DNA of 64,000 bases. Source: an uncultured Polaribacter sp. (GTDB taxonomy: Bacteria; Bacteroidota; Bacteroidia; Flavobacteriales; Flavobacteriaceae). The DNA is taken from positions 186,001 through 250,000 of the forward strand of contig CALSOT010000006.1 of the NCBI GenBank assembly GCA_943788045.1, given 5' to 3'. The notes under the pieces are model-generated. The model worked only from the letters and a program-made list of their open reading frames with translations. It did no database searches and had not been told where the DNA came from. Shown one piece after another: positions 9,124 through 19,533 of the stretch; the first letter of the stretch is position 1; each line of letters opens with the position of its first letter. The position numbers were made by a program, and so were the translations under genes.

Positions 9124-10842
9124 TTAATAACCTGGATTTTCAACCAGACTTGGATTGTCTATTAGATTATAAATACCAATTGGTAGGTAATAATTTCGCT
9201 CTTGAAAACGTCTTTTAACAGTTTCAGGAATTCTTACAGTTACTCTATAGTCTCTGGTAATACCATCGTAATAGAATCTTAACCCCTTTAATTGTCTACC
9301 CTCTATTTCTTGTTCAGCAACACGCCATCTGCGTAAATCCCAATACGTCTGGTCTTCTGCAAAAAGTTCACATCGTCTTTCTTGCATTATGTTTTCCCAA
9401 GTAAGACCTACACGATCAGGCATACCTGCACGATTTCTTAAGGTGTTAATTGCCGTTGTAGCATCGCTAACTAAATTTAGATGAAATGCAGCTTCTGCCA
9501 AATTTAGATAAACTTCACCTAAACGGAATACAATATAATCCGTACCATCTGAATTTATAGGAGGCTTAACAAGACGCTCATCAATACGTTTTCTCACTAA
9601 AAACCCTGTATGTTTTCTATTTCGGAATTCCGATCGCTTTGACCAACCTTCTGGAGCGCTATCCATATTAGTAGTATTCTCATGTGATGTATACAGAGAT
9701 CCTTTCCAAGGTGCTTCTGGATAAAATACAGATGCTCTGAATCGTGGATCACGTTGTCCAAATAAAGCATCAGAAGACCATCTCCTCGATGTTAATTCGC
9801 TATCTGAAATGGCACCTGAACTACCATCTACAAAATCAAAAAGTTTCACAGTATCCCAAAATACATGATAATTTGCGCACCAACCGCGATTAAACAAGAT
9901 ACCCTTAGGTTGGCCTAGAACTGACCAATTATGTCCTTTTAAATCTGTATCAAATTTCTGTGAAAAAATAACCTCTGTGTTATCTTCATCTGTAAATAAA
10001 TTTTGAAAGTTAACAGCCTTATCACCATGTTTCTTGTATAAACCATGTCCACTTTCGTTAATAATCATGTTAGCAGTATCATAGGCCTTTTGCCAAAAAG
10101 GTTGCGGATCAGGAATACCTAATAAACCATCTAATTGCATATCTCCAAATTCACCTATACTTCCTGCATAAGTTGCTGCCCTTGTTAATAAAGCTAAAGC
10201 AGCCCATTTCGTTGCTCTACCTGATGCAGCACTTGCCGTTGTTGATAAGTTTTGTGCCGCCTCCTCAAGATCTGAAATTATGAAATCATATACTTCTTGC
10301 TCGCTATTACGGCTTGCAAATAATTCCTCAACAGGGGTGTCTATATCTTGCGGATCGGTAATTATTGGCATCCCGCCATAGCGCTTTACCATTTCAAAAT
10401 AGATGTAGGCTCTTAAAAAACGTGCCTCTGCTATTTTTTTATCAATAAAGCCTTGCGATAACTTAGATTCTATAGTTAATTTTTTTATGATTAGATTACA
10501 ATCCCTTAATGCTGCCCATTTAAAATAGCCCAAAGAACGGTGCGCACCATTTGGATTTATTATTTGTACAGATCTTTTGTAGGGATTTTGCCATGCATCA
10601 CCAACTTTAAGCTCCATCCCCATACTTGCGATAAGAACTTGATTAAAATTCTGTTCTCCTGTTAAATCTACAAACTCTAAATTATTGTAAACGTTATTTA
10701 AAAAAGCATCTACTAAGTTTTGATCTTGCCATACTTGACTATCTGTTATAAGCGTTGTAGGATCTACTTGTACAAAATCATCTGAACAACTGCTTAAGCC
10801 AATTAAAAGGCCTATACACAATATGTATAATTTATTTTTCAT
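9124..10842 (-). CDS. SusD-like glycan-binding lipoprotein (SusD-2)
   Basis: A SusD/RagB-family lipoprotein, surface partner of SusC-2. The open frame extends upstream to 10884, but I place the start at the ATG at 10842 (572 residues). It gives a standard lipoprotein signal (LIGLSSC, Cys19, then SDDFVQVDPTT) and has GAAGGTT just before it. The helix typical of the family, ARFLRAYIYFEMVKRYGGMP, occurs near residue 145, and the protein ends YLPIGIYNLIDNPSLVENPGY. It starts about 50 bases after the SusC-2 stop, so the two are cotranscribed. It is only remotely like SusD-1 in sequence. A strong terminator follows at 9001-9033. Confidence 0.94.
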   Translation of the reverse strand: MKNKLYILCIGLLIGLSSCSDDFVQVDPTTLITDSQVWQDQNLVDAFLNNVYNNLEFVDLTGEQNFNQVLIASMGMELKVGDAWQNPYKRSVQIINPNGAHRSLGYFKWAALRDCNLIIKKLTIESKLSQGFIDKKIAEARFLRAYIYFEMVKRYGGMPIITDPQDIDTPVEELFASRNSEQEVYDFIISDLEEAAQNLSTTASAASGRATKWAALALLTRAATYAGSIGEFGDMQLDGLLGIPDPQPFWQKAYDTANMIINESGHGLYKKHGDKAVNFQNLFTDEDNTEVIFSQKFDTDLKGHNWSVLGQPKGILFNRGWCANYHVFWDTVKLFDFVDGSSGAISDSELTSRRWSSDALFGQRDPRFRASVFYPEAPWKGSLYTSHENTTNMDSAPEGWSKRSEFRNRKHTGFLVRKRIDERLVKPPINSDGTDYIVFRLGEVYLNLAEAAFHLNLVSDATTAINTLRNRAGMPDRVGLTWENIMQERRCELFAEDQTYWDLRRWRVAEQEIEGRQLKGLRFYYDGITRDYRVTVRIPETVKRRFQERNYYLPIGIYNLIDNPSLVENPGY

Positions 10843-10892
10843 AACCTTCGTTTTTAATGTTATTAAATTTCTTTTTTTCATCATATATTAAA

Positions 10893-13800
10893 TTATAGTG
10901 AAACCTTAACCCCTAAGGTTACTATTTTTTGTATTGGATAAGAACGTCCATTTTGAGTATTAACCCCTGAACTTGCTGTAACCGGACCACCTGTTGCATT
11001 GCCACTTCTTGTTTCTGGATCAAAAGTATCACTATAAATCCCTAACTTATCCCAGGTAAATAAATTTGAAGCAGCTATATAAAGATCTAAAGATCTAAGA
11101 CCAATAGATTCTACCAATTCTTTATCAAAAGTATAATTAATATTCAAATTCTTTAGTCGAATGTAATCGTTAGGTCTTAACCAAAAATCAGAAACTCTCT
11201 CACTATTTGCATTTAAGCCTTCACCACCTGAAGTGATATATGGTAATTGTGCATCTGGATTAATGTTTACATTAGGATCGTCTGCACTTGGTGTCCAACT
11301 ATATTTAAGATGATAATCATACGGTATTGTATTATTTGCGAAAGGACCAGCCGCCGCACCCGTAAAATATGTACTAAAACGAGCAGCTCCTTGAAATAAA
11401 GCTGATAATGATAAATTTTTGTAAGTTAAACCCAAATTAAGACCAAAAGAGATATCTGGGTTTACCCCATACCCAATTTCTACATTATCTTTTATATCTA
11501 CAAATCCATCACCATTTTGATCTATATACTTAATGTCTCCTGGTTTCAGAGTACTATTGCCTGCGGCATCCTGATCGGCATGAATGTCTATTTCTTCCTG
11601 AGAGTTAAAGAGCCCATCTGATTTAAAACCAAAGAAACGATTGTTTCTAAAACCTTCTCTTTGCTGTATTGCAGCTATTTCTGGATCCTCAGAAAGGACT
11701 TCAGCGTTTTCTACAATATTCTTTTGTGCAAAAGTAAAGTTTGCACTTATGTTGTACTTAAAATTTTTATTTATTCGGTTATTGTGTTTTAACAAAACTT
11801 CAAATCCTCTATCTTCTCTTTTTGTAATATTTAATAGAGGTAGCGCCGCCCCTATAGATGCAGGATATAAATCATTAGCAGTACCAAAGACTCCATCCTC
11901 TAATCGATAAAACACATCAAATTCAAAAGCAAGAAGCCCTTTCCATAAACGACCATCTAAACCAATATTCGCTAATTTATATGTTAGCCAAGATGTATTC
12001 TCATTTGGTAGACGCGAATCATTAATTACCCCCGTTACACCATCTACTAAATTAATACCCGCTCGCGAAGTGGGATCTAAAATGTTAAAAGCTGTTAGGT
12101 ACGCATAATTATTTCCGATGGCATCATTACCGGTCTCACTATAAGATGCTCTTAACTTTAAAAAGTTTATTGCATTTACGTTACTTATAAATTTCTCTTT
12201 AGAAAGTACCCATCCTGCTGAAACACCAGGAAAATAACCGGTTCTAGCGCCAGGCTTAAACCTCCAAGATTTATCGACACGCACAGAAGCCTCTAAAAGA
12301 TATTTCTTCTTGTAATTATAATTAAAACGACCAACATAACTTTGTATTTTAGACGCGGATTCCCCGTTTGAAGCTGTAATTGTTGATGGGTCTACGGCAG
12401 TAAGAAAGGGTACAGCACTCGACAGTAGATCTCTACCAGAAGCTGATAGGAATGCTGATTTGGTGTTTATATATTCTGTTAAGGCTAATGCACTAAAATT
12501 ATGTCCTTCAAAACTATTTTTGTAATCCAATCTAAAATAAGATCGTTCTCTACTTCCATTTGATACAGACTCAAAAACGCTACCAAGAGTATTACTTGGG
12601 CCAAGCGGAATATATGGATAATCTCCATTATAAATAGGGTCGTTTGGATCTTCTTCGTTTGGAGCATAGCGATATCTGTCGAATGCTCTGGCTACTGTTT
12701 TTGATTTATTTAGAGTAGAATAATAATCGAAACGTGCTCGAGCAGACAATCCCGGAGTTATATCACCTAGGTCATATTTTAACTCTATAGAAGCATTTGT
12801 GCGTTCTTGTAACCCATCTCGAAACCCCCCTTTATCTCTTCTTGTTTCTGCATAAGGACCGGTAGATGTTCTGTCTGGATTTGGCAAAATACCCAAATCT
12901 ATTGGGGGAACATTTTGCAAAGCGTTAAACATCTGACTTGGATTGGTAAGAGGTGCCTTTCGCTCTCCTAATCGGTAAGACATATCAAAAGTAGCTGATA
13001 ATTTATCATTTACTTTTGCATCTACATTAATTCTACCATTATGGCGTACAAAATTTAAATCTCCAGAGCGATAAACACTCTCTTGATTAGATTTACCGAT
13101 AGAAGCAAAATATTTTAAGTCTTTAGAGCCACCACGAGCACTTAAATTATTTTGAATTAATGGTGTCCACTCAGTAAAAACTGCTCTATACCAATCAGTA
13201 TCGGTAGTTTTCTCTCCAGACTCATATAATTCTAGCTGCTTTTCTCCATCTATGCCACCTAAACCATCATAAGTAACTCCCATTTTCAGATAGTCTAATG
13301 CTCCTACACGTGTTTGAAAACGTGTTGGATTTTGAAAACTTATATTGTTGTGAAAAGAAATATCTACTTTACCTTCCTTACCACGTTTTGTTGTTATTAA
13401 TATTACCCCATTACCAGCAGCAATACCGTAAATAGCGGCGGCAGCATCTTTTAAGACACTAATAGACTCAATATCATTAGGATCTACTGTTGCCATATCT
13501 TGCTGAACACCATCTACTAAAACTAAAGCAGTACCAAACCCTCTAATCTGAATAGCTGTAGCATCACTACCTGGTTCACTAGAAATCTGTCTAGTTAACA
13601 CTCCCGGTGTACGTCCAGTCAATAATTGAGTCGTATTCGTAACTGGTACTTCTACTAGCTCTTTTGCTTGTATGGTAGACACCGAACCTGTTACCGAAGA
13701 TTTTTTTTGTGAACCGTAACCAACTACTACTACCTCGTCTAATTGGGCAGCATCTTCTTTTAAAGATATATTATAAGTGCTGCTATCCCCAACTGTTACC

Positions 13801-14159
13801 AATTGCGATTTAAAACCTATGTATGAGAATTCTACAACCTGCCCAGCATCAACATTTAAAGTATACTTACCATCAAAATCTGTAAAAGTACCTTTGGTTG
13901 TGCCCTTTATAAATACACTAACACCCGGTAAAGGAATACCAGTATTATCTGTTACAACTCCAGAAATGGTTTGTTGCATAAGAACAGTTGAATTGCTATC
14001 ATTACTATAGTTCTCTGCACTGCCTGCAGCAAATAAAGACGAAGAAGATACACTTATGAATAAAAACATCATAAAGCATGATGGGATTCTTAATTTTAAA
14101 GAGAAAACTGAGTTTTCACTTTTTTTATTAAGAAAGATCCATTTTAATTTGTTTGTCAT
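10893..14159 (-). CDS. SusC-like TonB-dependent glycan transporter (SusC-2)
   Basis: A 1088-residue TonB-dependent outer-membrane transporter. Leader, carboxypeptidase-D-like regulatory domain (about 64-140) and DEVVVVGYG linker are almost the same as in SusC-1. The plug (about 150-270, SISVLKDAAAAIYGIAAGNGV) and barrel are clearly different, so the two receptors probably take different oligosaccharides or different parts of one glycan. It is the first gene downstream of the hybrid regulator (856-base gap) and has the better-preserved palindrome at 14387-14427. SusD-2 follows directly. Confidence 0.96.
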   Translation of the reverse strand: MTNKLKWIFLNKKSENSVFSLKLRIPSCFMMFLFISVSSSSLFAAGSAENYSNDSNSTVLMQQTISGVVTDNTGIPLPGVSVFIKGTTKGTFTDFDGKYTLNVDAGQVVEFSYIGFKSQLVTVGDSSTYNISLKEDAAQLDEVVVVGYGSQKKSSVTGSVSTIQAKELVEVPVTNTTQLLTGRTPGVLTRQISSEPGSDATAIQIRGFGTALVLVDGVQQDMATVDPNDIESISVLKDAAAAIYGIAAGNGVILITTKRGKEGKVDISFHNNISFQNPTRFQTRVGALDYLKMGVTYDGLGGIDGEKQLELYESGEKTTDTDWYRAVFTEWTPLIQNNLSARGGSKDLKYFASIGKSNQESVYRSGDLNFVRHNGRINVDAKVNDKLSATFDMSYRLGERKAPLTNPSQMFNALQNVPPIDLGILPNPDRTSTGPYAETRRDKGGFRDGLQERTNASIELKYDLGDITPGLSARARFDYYSTLNKSKTVARAFDRYRYAPNEEDPNDPIYNGDYPYIPLGPSNTLGSVFESVSNGSRERSYFRLDYKNSFEGHNFSALALTEYINTKSAFLSASGRDLLSSAVPFLTAVDPSTITASNGESASKIQSYVGRFNYNYKKKYLLEASVRVDKSWRFKPGARTGYFPGVSAGWVLSKEKFISNVNAINFLKLRASYSETGNDAIGNNYAYLTAFNILDPTSRAGINLVDGVTGVINDSRLPNENTSWLTYKLANIGLDGRLWKGLLAFEFDVFYRLEDGVFGTANDLYPASIGAALPLLNITKREDRGFEVLLKHNNRINKNFKYNISANFTFAQKNIVENAEVLSEDPEIAAIQQREGFRNNRFFGFKSDGLFNSQEEIDIHADQDAAGNSTLKPGDIKYIDQNGDGFVDIKDNVEIGYGVNPDISFGLNLGLTYKNLSLSALFQGAARFSTYFTGAAAGPFANNTIPYDYHLKYSWTPSADDPNVNINPDAQLPYITSGGEGLNANSERVSDFWLRPNDYIRLKNLNINYTFDKELVESIGLRSLDLYIAASNLFTWDKLGIYSDTFDPETRSGNATGGPVTASSGVNTQNGRSYPIQKIVTLGVKVSL

Positions 14160-14462
14160 AATACGTTGAGTTAATTTTTACTAGTTAATTGTTCTGTCTC
14201 TGATTCTAATGAAAATCTAATTAACTTTTCAATTTTATTGTTGTTTTTACGAAATGATAAAATAGGTTAAGTAGATTAATGGGGGTATTTTATATGTTGT
14301 AAACAATCTGAAGAACGCCTCTGATTACAAAGTGCTATACCTGGATCATTAATATCGCTACAAATTTGAAGAATATTCAACTTTTTATGGACTAAAATAA
14401 GTGCAATTAAGGGTATTTTAAGTCCATAAGCGAAAAATCTCAATGATACTTCAAAATAAAAA
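13740..14462. repeat. Direct repeat R1, copy 2
   Basis: Counterpart of 7965-8689: first ~140 codons of SusC-2 plus about 300 bases upstream. Recombination between the two copies would remove 5.8 kb and leave one intact SusC/SusD pair. Confidence 0.92.
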
Positions 14463-15015
14463 AGAAAACCTTTTTCTAATAAAACAGATCAGAAGTTAAA
14501 TGAGATGCAATGACGGTGACTGTATATTTTTCAATATTTTTAAGAAAGTCAAATTCCAAAGGAGTCGCATTGTACGGAATATAATTTATTTCATTTGCTT
14601 AAACGCAGAACAAAATAGAGCATTGAATCTTCTACTCACCAAAACTCGATAAAAACAAATACCTTACTTTTTGCATAAATAGGGAGGCACACAACAGAAG
14701 TTGGATAATGTTAACTTTAGAATGCTGATAACGAAAATTAAAGAGGATAAACTTTCGTTTGAAATTGAAACTTAAAACGAAAAAAAATGAAGTTTACAAA
14801 TAATTACCTTAAACGATATTATTACGCAAACATAATTAAGGAAATAAATATTATTAATAATAAGGCAAAAATCACAGATTGCCATATCAAATTTAATTTG
14901 ATTTTATTTTTAACTTTTTCTCTCATTATGACAAAGGTGGCCATAATTACCAATTACGCGAGGGGTCACATAGGGCAAATTAGAGGTTCAAATAACGCAA
15001 AGTTTCTATTTAAAC
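14160..15015. other. Intergenic region between the hybrid regulator and SusC-2
   Basis: This 856-base stretch holds the susC-2 leader and operator region (to about 14492). Beyond that I see no convincing gene. An open frame on the plus strand at 14787-15038 runs into the end of the regulator gene antisense, has no recognisable features and is rejected. Confidence 0.75.
14387..14427. promoter_or_regulatory. Palindrome upstream of susC-2 (candidate operator)
   Basis: ATGGACTAAAATA (14387-14399), 14-base spacer, TATTTTAAGTCCAT (14414-14427). The arms are inverted repeats apart from a single extra base. Copy 1 before susC-1 keeps the right arm exactly. It sits about 230 bases upstream of the ATG and next to a CAAATTTG box, so it could bind the locus regulator. 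Confidence 0.55.
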
Positions 15016-18000
15016 TTATTCGGGAAGGGTTTTGTTAAATTTTGAAGGGTTTACACCAAATTGTTTAACGAAGCATTTTCTAAAATATTTAGGATCATTA
15101 AAACCTACAGTATAAGCAATACCAGAAATCGTATCCTCATTATCCGCTATCATTTGGGCCGCTTTCTTTAATCTAATAGATCTGATAAAAACAGTAATAT
15201 TTAAACCTGTAATACTTTTAACCTTCCTGTAAAGTGTTGAAGGACTTAAAGCCATACTTGAGGCAAGAAACTCTCTGTTAAGTTCATTATTTGTTAAGTT
15301 ATTTTCAACCAATTTCATGAGTCTTTTAAGGAATTTCTCATCTAACGAAGGTATTTGATCTTCAGTTTTAGACAAGCTGATTCTCTTATTAAAATACTCT
15401 CTCAAATATTTCCTACTATTTAACAAACTTTCAACTTGAGCCCGAAGTACTTTGGGACTAAAAGGCTTTGTCACAAATATATCTACACCAGAATCATAAC
15501 CTTTTTCTTCAACCAAAGCAGCCGTGCGTGCTGTTAGCATAATTAGAGGAATGTGCAAAGTAGACTCTTGATTTCTAAGGGTTTTGCAAAAAGCAAGACC
15601 ATCCATCTCAGGCATCATTAAATCACTAATAATTACGTCTGGTGGTGTTTTTGAAATCACTTTTAAAGCATCTCTACCGTTAACAGCCTCGATAACATTA
15701 TAATCAGAACTAAAAACAGCCTTTATAAAGGTTCTTATTTCGAGATTATCCTCTACTATTAATAAAGTTAACAATCCTTGTGAACTCTTTTGGGGAAGAT
15801 CAATTAACTCAGAATTAATAGGCAATTGATTTATTTGGTAATGACTAGGGTCCTCTGCCTTTTTAAAATCTTTGATAAATTGTTCTTTTGAAAAGTGATC
15901 TGCTCCAAGGGGGATTTTTACCACAAACACACTCCCTTTTCCTTTTTCACTAGAGACCTCAATTGAACCATGATGCAACTCAACAATATCTTTTGTTAAA
16001 GCCAACCCTATCCCTGTTCCAATTAGATTAATAGACTCGATATTAGCTAACTGATAAAACCTATCAAAAATTCGCTGCATAACTTCTTGACTCATTCCTG
16101 TCCCGTTATCGATGACTTCTATTTGACAGTACGAAGTAAAAACTTCATTATTATTAGAGAGGTGATCGATTGATCCTCGATCCAAAGAAATACGTAATTG
16201 AATGTGATTATTTGTATATTTAATAGCATTTGAAAGTAAATTAAACAAAACGATTTCCATTTTACTCCTATCAAAAACTAAAGGAATCTCAGCCTCTTTC
16301 ATTATTAGCTCAAAAGAAACACCCTTAGTTTCCGCTAAATCTTTAAACGATACATAGATTTCCTTTACAAATTTTGAAAAATCACTATGAACCACTTGAA
16401 GTGTCATTTTACCGCTTTCAGACTTTCTAAAATCAAGTAGCTGACCTACAAGACCGCTTAATCGTTTTGTATGGTAATTAATAGTATTTAGATAACTCTT
16501 TTTTTGATCTTCATTAACCCCATCTTCTATTAGGGTTTCTAAAGGACCTGAAATTAAAGAGAGAGGTGTTCGTATTTCATGAGCGACATTTGTAAAAAAT
16601 CGTGTTTTCATATCAGCCATTTCCTCGTCCCTTTTACGGTTTATCTTTGCCAAATTGAGTTTATGCCTTAATTCATGTTGCTTATTAATAAAATGCCTAT
16701 ACAATAACAATAAACCCGCAAAAACAAGAACATAAAACATAATAGCTGGCCAAGTTCTCCAAAGAGGAGGTAATACTTCAATTTTCAAACTAGTTACATT
16801 ATTATTAGACACATAACTATCTGAAGCTACTTTTACCTTGAACTCGTAATTCCCAGGTCTCAGTTTGGAATAGGTTATATTTCTCTGTGAAGTTGCCGTA
16901 TTCCAATCGGTATCTAAACCCTCCATTTTATAAGTGTAACTGTAACGAGATGCCGAACGATAATCGAGAGCAGCAAAGGCAATAGAAAAAATATTTTCAG
17001 AGCTTTTTAAAGTTATATGGTCACTGTATTCAATAGATTTATTTAAAACTTTCCGATCACTGAACTTTTTAATTGATGTTACTTCCTGACCACTAACTTT
17101 AAATTCAGTCAAAACCACCTTAGGAACCGTTGTAGTTGCAATAGAATCGGGAAAAAAGCTATTGATGCCTTTTATACCTCCAAAATACATTTTACCTTGA
17201 TCGTCTTTATAAGCAGCATTTTCCATAAAATTATTAGACTGTAAACCGTCATTGACATCATAATTATAAAAAATTTCCTTTTTAACATTAAATTTAGAAA
17301 TACCTTTGTTAGTACTTATCCATAAATTGCCCTTATCATCTTCTAAAATGGAATGTATATAATTATTTGGCAGTCCGTCTCTAACTTGATAGACTTTAAA
17401 TTTAAGCTCGCCATCTGCTTTTGACTGAATCATATTAAGACCATTTGGGGTACCTACCCAAAGATTCCCGTTAGTGTCTTCATGCATTGAAATTACAATA
17501 TTACTACTAAGCGTAGCAATAGCACCTGGATCTTTGGTATATCTGGTGTAACTATCTAAATTAGGTATATACTTAACCAAACCATTATATGTACCAATCC
17601 ATAAATTCTTATTCTTATCTTCTACAAATGTGCTAATCCTGTCATTACGCAAAATAGTTTTAAAAGTTTGATTAAAAGGGTTTCCGCTGGCTATCGACTT
17701 CTTCACCCCATATTGCTGGGTACCAATCCAGAAAACACCATCGCTAGTCTGGAATAGTGCGGTAAGCTTATTTAAACCCCTGATCTTATTATTTTTTTGA
17801 TTTCTAACATTAACCTGTTTTAGAGACTTAGTTTTTTTATCAAAATGGTACAAATAAGCATTATCTCCCAACCATATATTAGCGGTATTATCTTGATATA
17901 AAGCTCTAATCTCCAACCTCCCATTTCGCCTTTTTTTACCATTAATTATGGGTGTCCTCAATAATTCGAAAGTGCTATTTTTTTCTGAATAATAAAAATT

Positions 18001-19158
18001 ATCATTTCCCTTAACACCCACATAAAATCCTTCGTTATTATCTTCTGCGATAAACCGAATAGGTTCGCTAGGCAAGCTAGCATCAGTAAGATTACCTTTT
18101 AAAAAAGCAAATTGATTTGAACTGTAATCTACTTTTGCGACCCCTCCTCCATCGGTTCCAAACCATAAGAGCCCAGAATTATCCTGAAAAATCGAAATAA
18201 CATCTTTATACAACTCTGTTCCTTTATTTTTTTCGTTTGGTGTCAAATCAAACTTAGAGAAAGCCTCTGTTTTAATATCAAATTTGTAAAGACCGTATCC
18301 CCAAGTACCGATCCATAAATTTCTTTGATCATCTAAATACACCGAATAAGCATTGTCTGTCAAATTACTAGATGATTCACTATCCTTAATAGAAAGTTTT
18401 CTAAAAACATCGGTTGATGTATCTAACACAATTAAACCTTTATCCCAAGTAACAAAATAAAGAGTACCTGTTAACACATCTTCTTGAAGAGAACTTGTAT
18501 TCCCTATTTTATACTGCTTGATAAAAACTCCATTTAAATCAAACTTAATAGCTCCTCTCGAGGTAGCCGCCCAAATAAAACCATTTGTAGATTTATGTAA
18601 ATTGTATATTAGAGGACTATCAAAGATCTGCTCCACTTTGCCACTTTCTTTATTGTAAATAAAAAGTCCATTCTTATAAGTGCCAAACCAAATATTACCA
18701 TTAGTACCCTCGCATATACTGAGCACGCGGAGATCTGGATTTATACCGGGAACTTCAGAATAACTTCTAATATTCTCAAAACCCCCTCGTTTTGGGTTAT
18801 ACTTTGAAATACCATTTGATTTTGTTCCTATCCAAATAACTCCTTCACTATCTTCAAACAAAGTTTCAATAGAGTTATTTATTAGGCTATTAGGGTTTCC
18901 TATTTCATTCTGAAACTCCTTAAAGCTAGTTCCGTCATATCTATTTAAACCTGCTCGAGTTCCAATCCAAACAAAACCCTTCTGATCTTGAATTATCGAA
19001 GTTATTTCATTTTGAGACAGCCCATCATCTGAGGTTAAATATTGAATATTAGAAAAATAATTATTTTGCTGTCCGAAGGAATGAAGGATACAAAAAGTTA
19101 AAAAAATAAAATTGATAATTACTTTTTGAAAAAAATGACCATTATAGCTATGTTTCAT
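15016..19158 (-). CDS. Hybrid two-component sensor kinase / response regulator with AraC output (HTCS)
   Basis: A one-protein two-component system that senses glycan breakdown products in the periplasm and activates the adjacent susCD genes. From the N-terminus: signal/anchor segment, two seven-bladed regulatory propellers with repeated 'GxxWIGT' motifs (to about 740), a Y_Y_Y domain (YTYKMEGLDTDWN), a transmembrane segment (about 805-825), HisKA with the phospho-acceptor in NVAHEIRTPL, HATPase with NLLSNAIKYT and GTGIGLAL, a receiver with phospho-Asp in DVIISDLMMPEMDG, and a C-terminal AraC helix-turn-helix. The frame opens at a TTG at 19176, but the ATG at 19158 gives a proper signal peptide and is preferred. 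Complete and of normal size (1380 residues). No promoter recognised upstream. Confidence 0.96.
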   Translation of the reverse strand: MKHSYNGHFFQKVIINFIFLTFCILHSFGQQNNYFSNIQYLTSDDGLSQNEITSIIQDQKGFVWIGTRAGLNRYDGTSFKEFQNEIGNPNSLINNSIETLFEDSEGVIWIGTKSNGISKYNPKRGGFENIRSYSEVPGINPDLRVLSICEGTNGNIWFGTYKNGLFIYNKESGKVEQIFDSPLIYNLHKSTNGFIWAATSRGAIKFDLNGVFIKQYKIGNTSSLQEDVLTGTLYFVTWDKGLIVLDTSTDVFRKLSIKDSESSSNLTDNAYSVYLDDQRNLWIGTWGYGLYKFDIKTEAFSKFDLTPNEKNKGTELYKDVISIFQDNSGLLWFGTDGGGVAKVDYSSNQFAFLKGNLTDASLPSEPIRFIAEDNNEGFYVGVKGNDNFYYSEKNSTFELLRTPIINGKKRRNGRLEIRALYQDNTANIWLGDNAYLYHFDKKTKSLKQVNVRNQKNNKIRGLNKLTALFQTSDGVFWIGTQQYGVKKSIASGNPFNQTFKTILRNDRISTFVEDKNKNLWIGTYNGLVKYIPNLDSYTRYTKDPGAIATLSSNIVISMHEDTNGNLWVGTPNGLNMIQSKADGELKFKVYQVRDGLPNNYIHSILEDDKGNLWISTNKGISKFNVKKEIFYNYDVNDGLQSNNFMENAAYKDDQGKMYFGGIKGINSFFPDSIATTTVPKVVLTEFKVSGQEVTSIKKFSDRKVLNKSIEYSDHITLKSSENIFSIAFAALDYRSASRYSYTYKMEGLDTDWNTATSQRNITYSKLRPGNYEFKVKVASDSYVSNNNVTSLKIEVLPPLWRTWPAIMFYVLVFAGLLLLYRHFINKQHELRHKLNLAKINRKRDEEMADMKTRFFTNVAHEIRTPLSLISGPLETLIEDGVNEDQKKSYLNTINYHTKRLSGLVGQLLDFRKSESGKMTLQVVHSDFSKFVKEIYVSFKDLAETKGVSFELIMKEAEIPLVFDRSKMEIVLFNLLSNAIKYTNNHIQLRISLDRGSIDHLSNNNEVFTSYCQIEVIDNGTGMSQEVMQRIFDRFYQLANIESINLIGTGIGLALTKDIVELHHGSIEVSSEKGKGSVFVVKIPLGADHFSKEQFIKDFKKAEDPSHYQINQLPINSELIDLPQKSSQGLLTLLIVEDNLEIRTFIKAVFSSDYNVIEAVNGRDALKVISKTPPDVIISDLMMPEMDGLAFCKTLRNQESTLHIPLIMLTARTAALVEEKGYDSGVDIFVTKPFSPKVLRAQVESLLNSRKYLREYFNKRISLSKTEDQIPSLDEKFLKRLMKLVENNLTNNELNREFLASSMALSPSTLYRKVKSITGLNITVFIRSIRLKKAAQMIADNEDTISGIAYTVGFNDPKYFRKCFVKQFGVNPSKFNKTLPE

Positions 19159-19489
19159 TACAAAAATTGTTCTCAATTCTAAGTTTTAAAGATGGGTCCT
19201 AATGAAAAAAAAATATAAATTTAAACTACCATTTAGATGCAAACCAAACAATAACTCTACTGAAATTGGACCATAATATAATCTGCACTAAAGTAAGGTA
19301 ATAATTGTAATTTTTAAAATATTATTTGAATAAATACTATTCAGACTTGTGCAGACGAATTCAAGGGTTTTCAAATTATACAAAAGTTTCTAACCTTAAA
19401 ATATTAGGTAAGTTGGCATTATCAAAAACAACATAAGTAAAATAGATACTGAGAATCTACGAAGTGGTATTTTGACCCCAAAAAAATAA

Positions 19490-19528
19490 AAAACCTCAAC
19501 TTATTGAATTTCAATATGATGAGGTTTT
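19490..19528 (-). terminator. Intrinsic terminator after the tRNA fragment
   Basis: AAAACCTCA (19490-19498) pairs with TGAGGTTTT (19520-19528), and an inner palindrome TATTGAA-A-TTCAATA extends the stem. On the minus strand it is followed by a T-rich tract. It directly follows the 3' end of the tRNA fragment, as expected for a former tRNA gene. Confidence 0.75.
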
Positions 19529-19533
19529 ACTTG

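Noticed and set aside
14787..15038. 83-codon plus-strand frame as a gene
   Set aside because: It runs antisense into the end of the regulator gene, has no family features and lies in AT-rich intergenic DNA.
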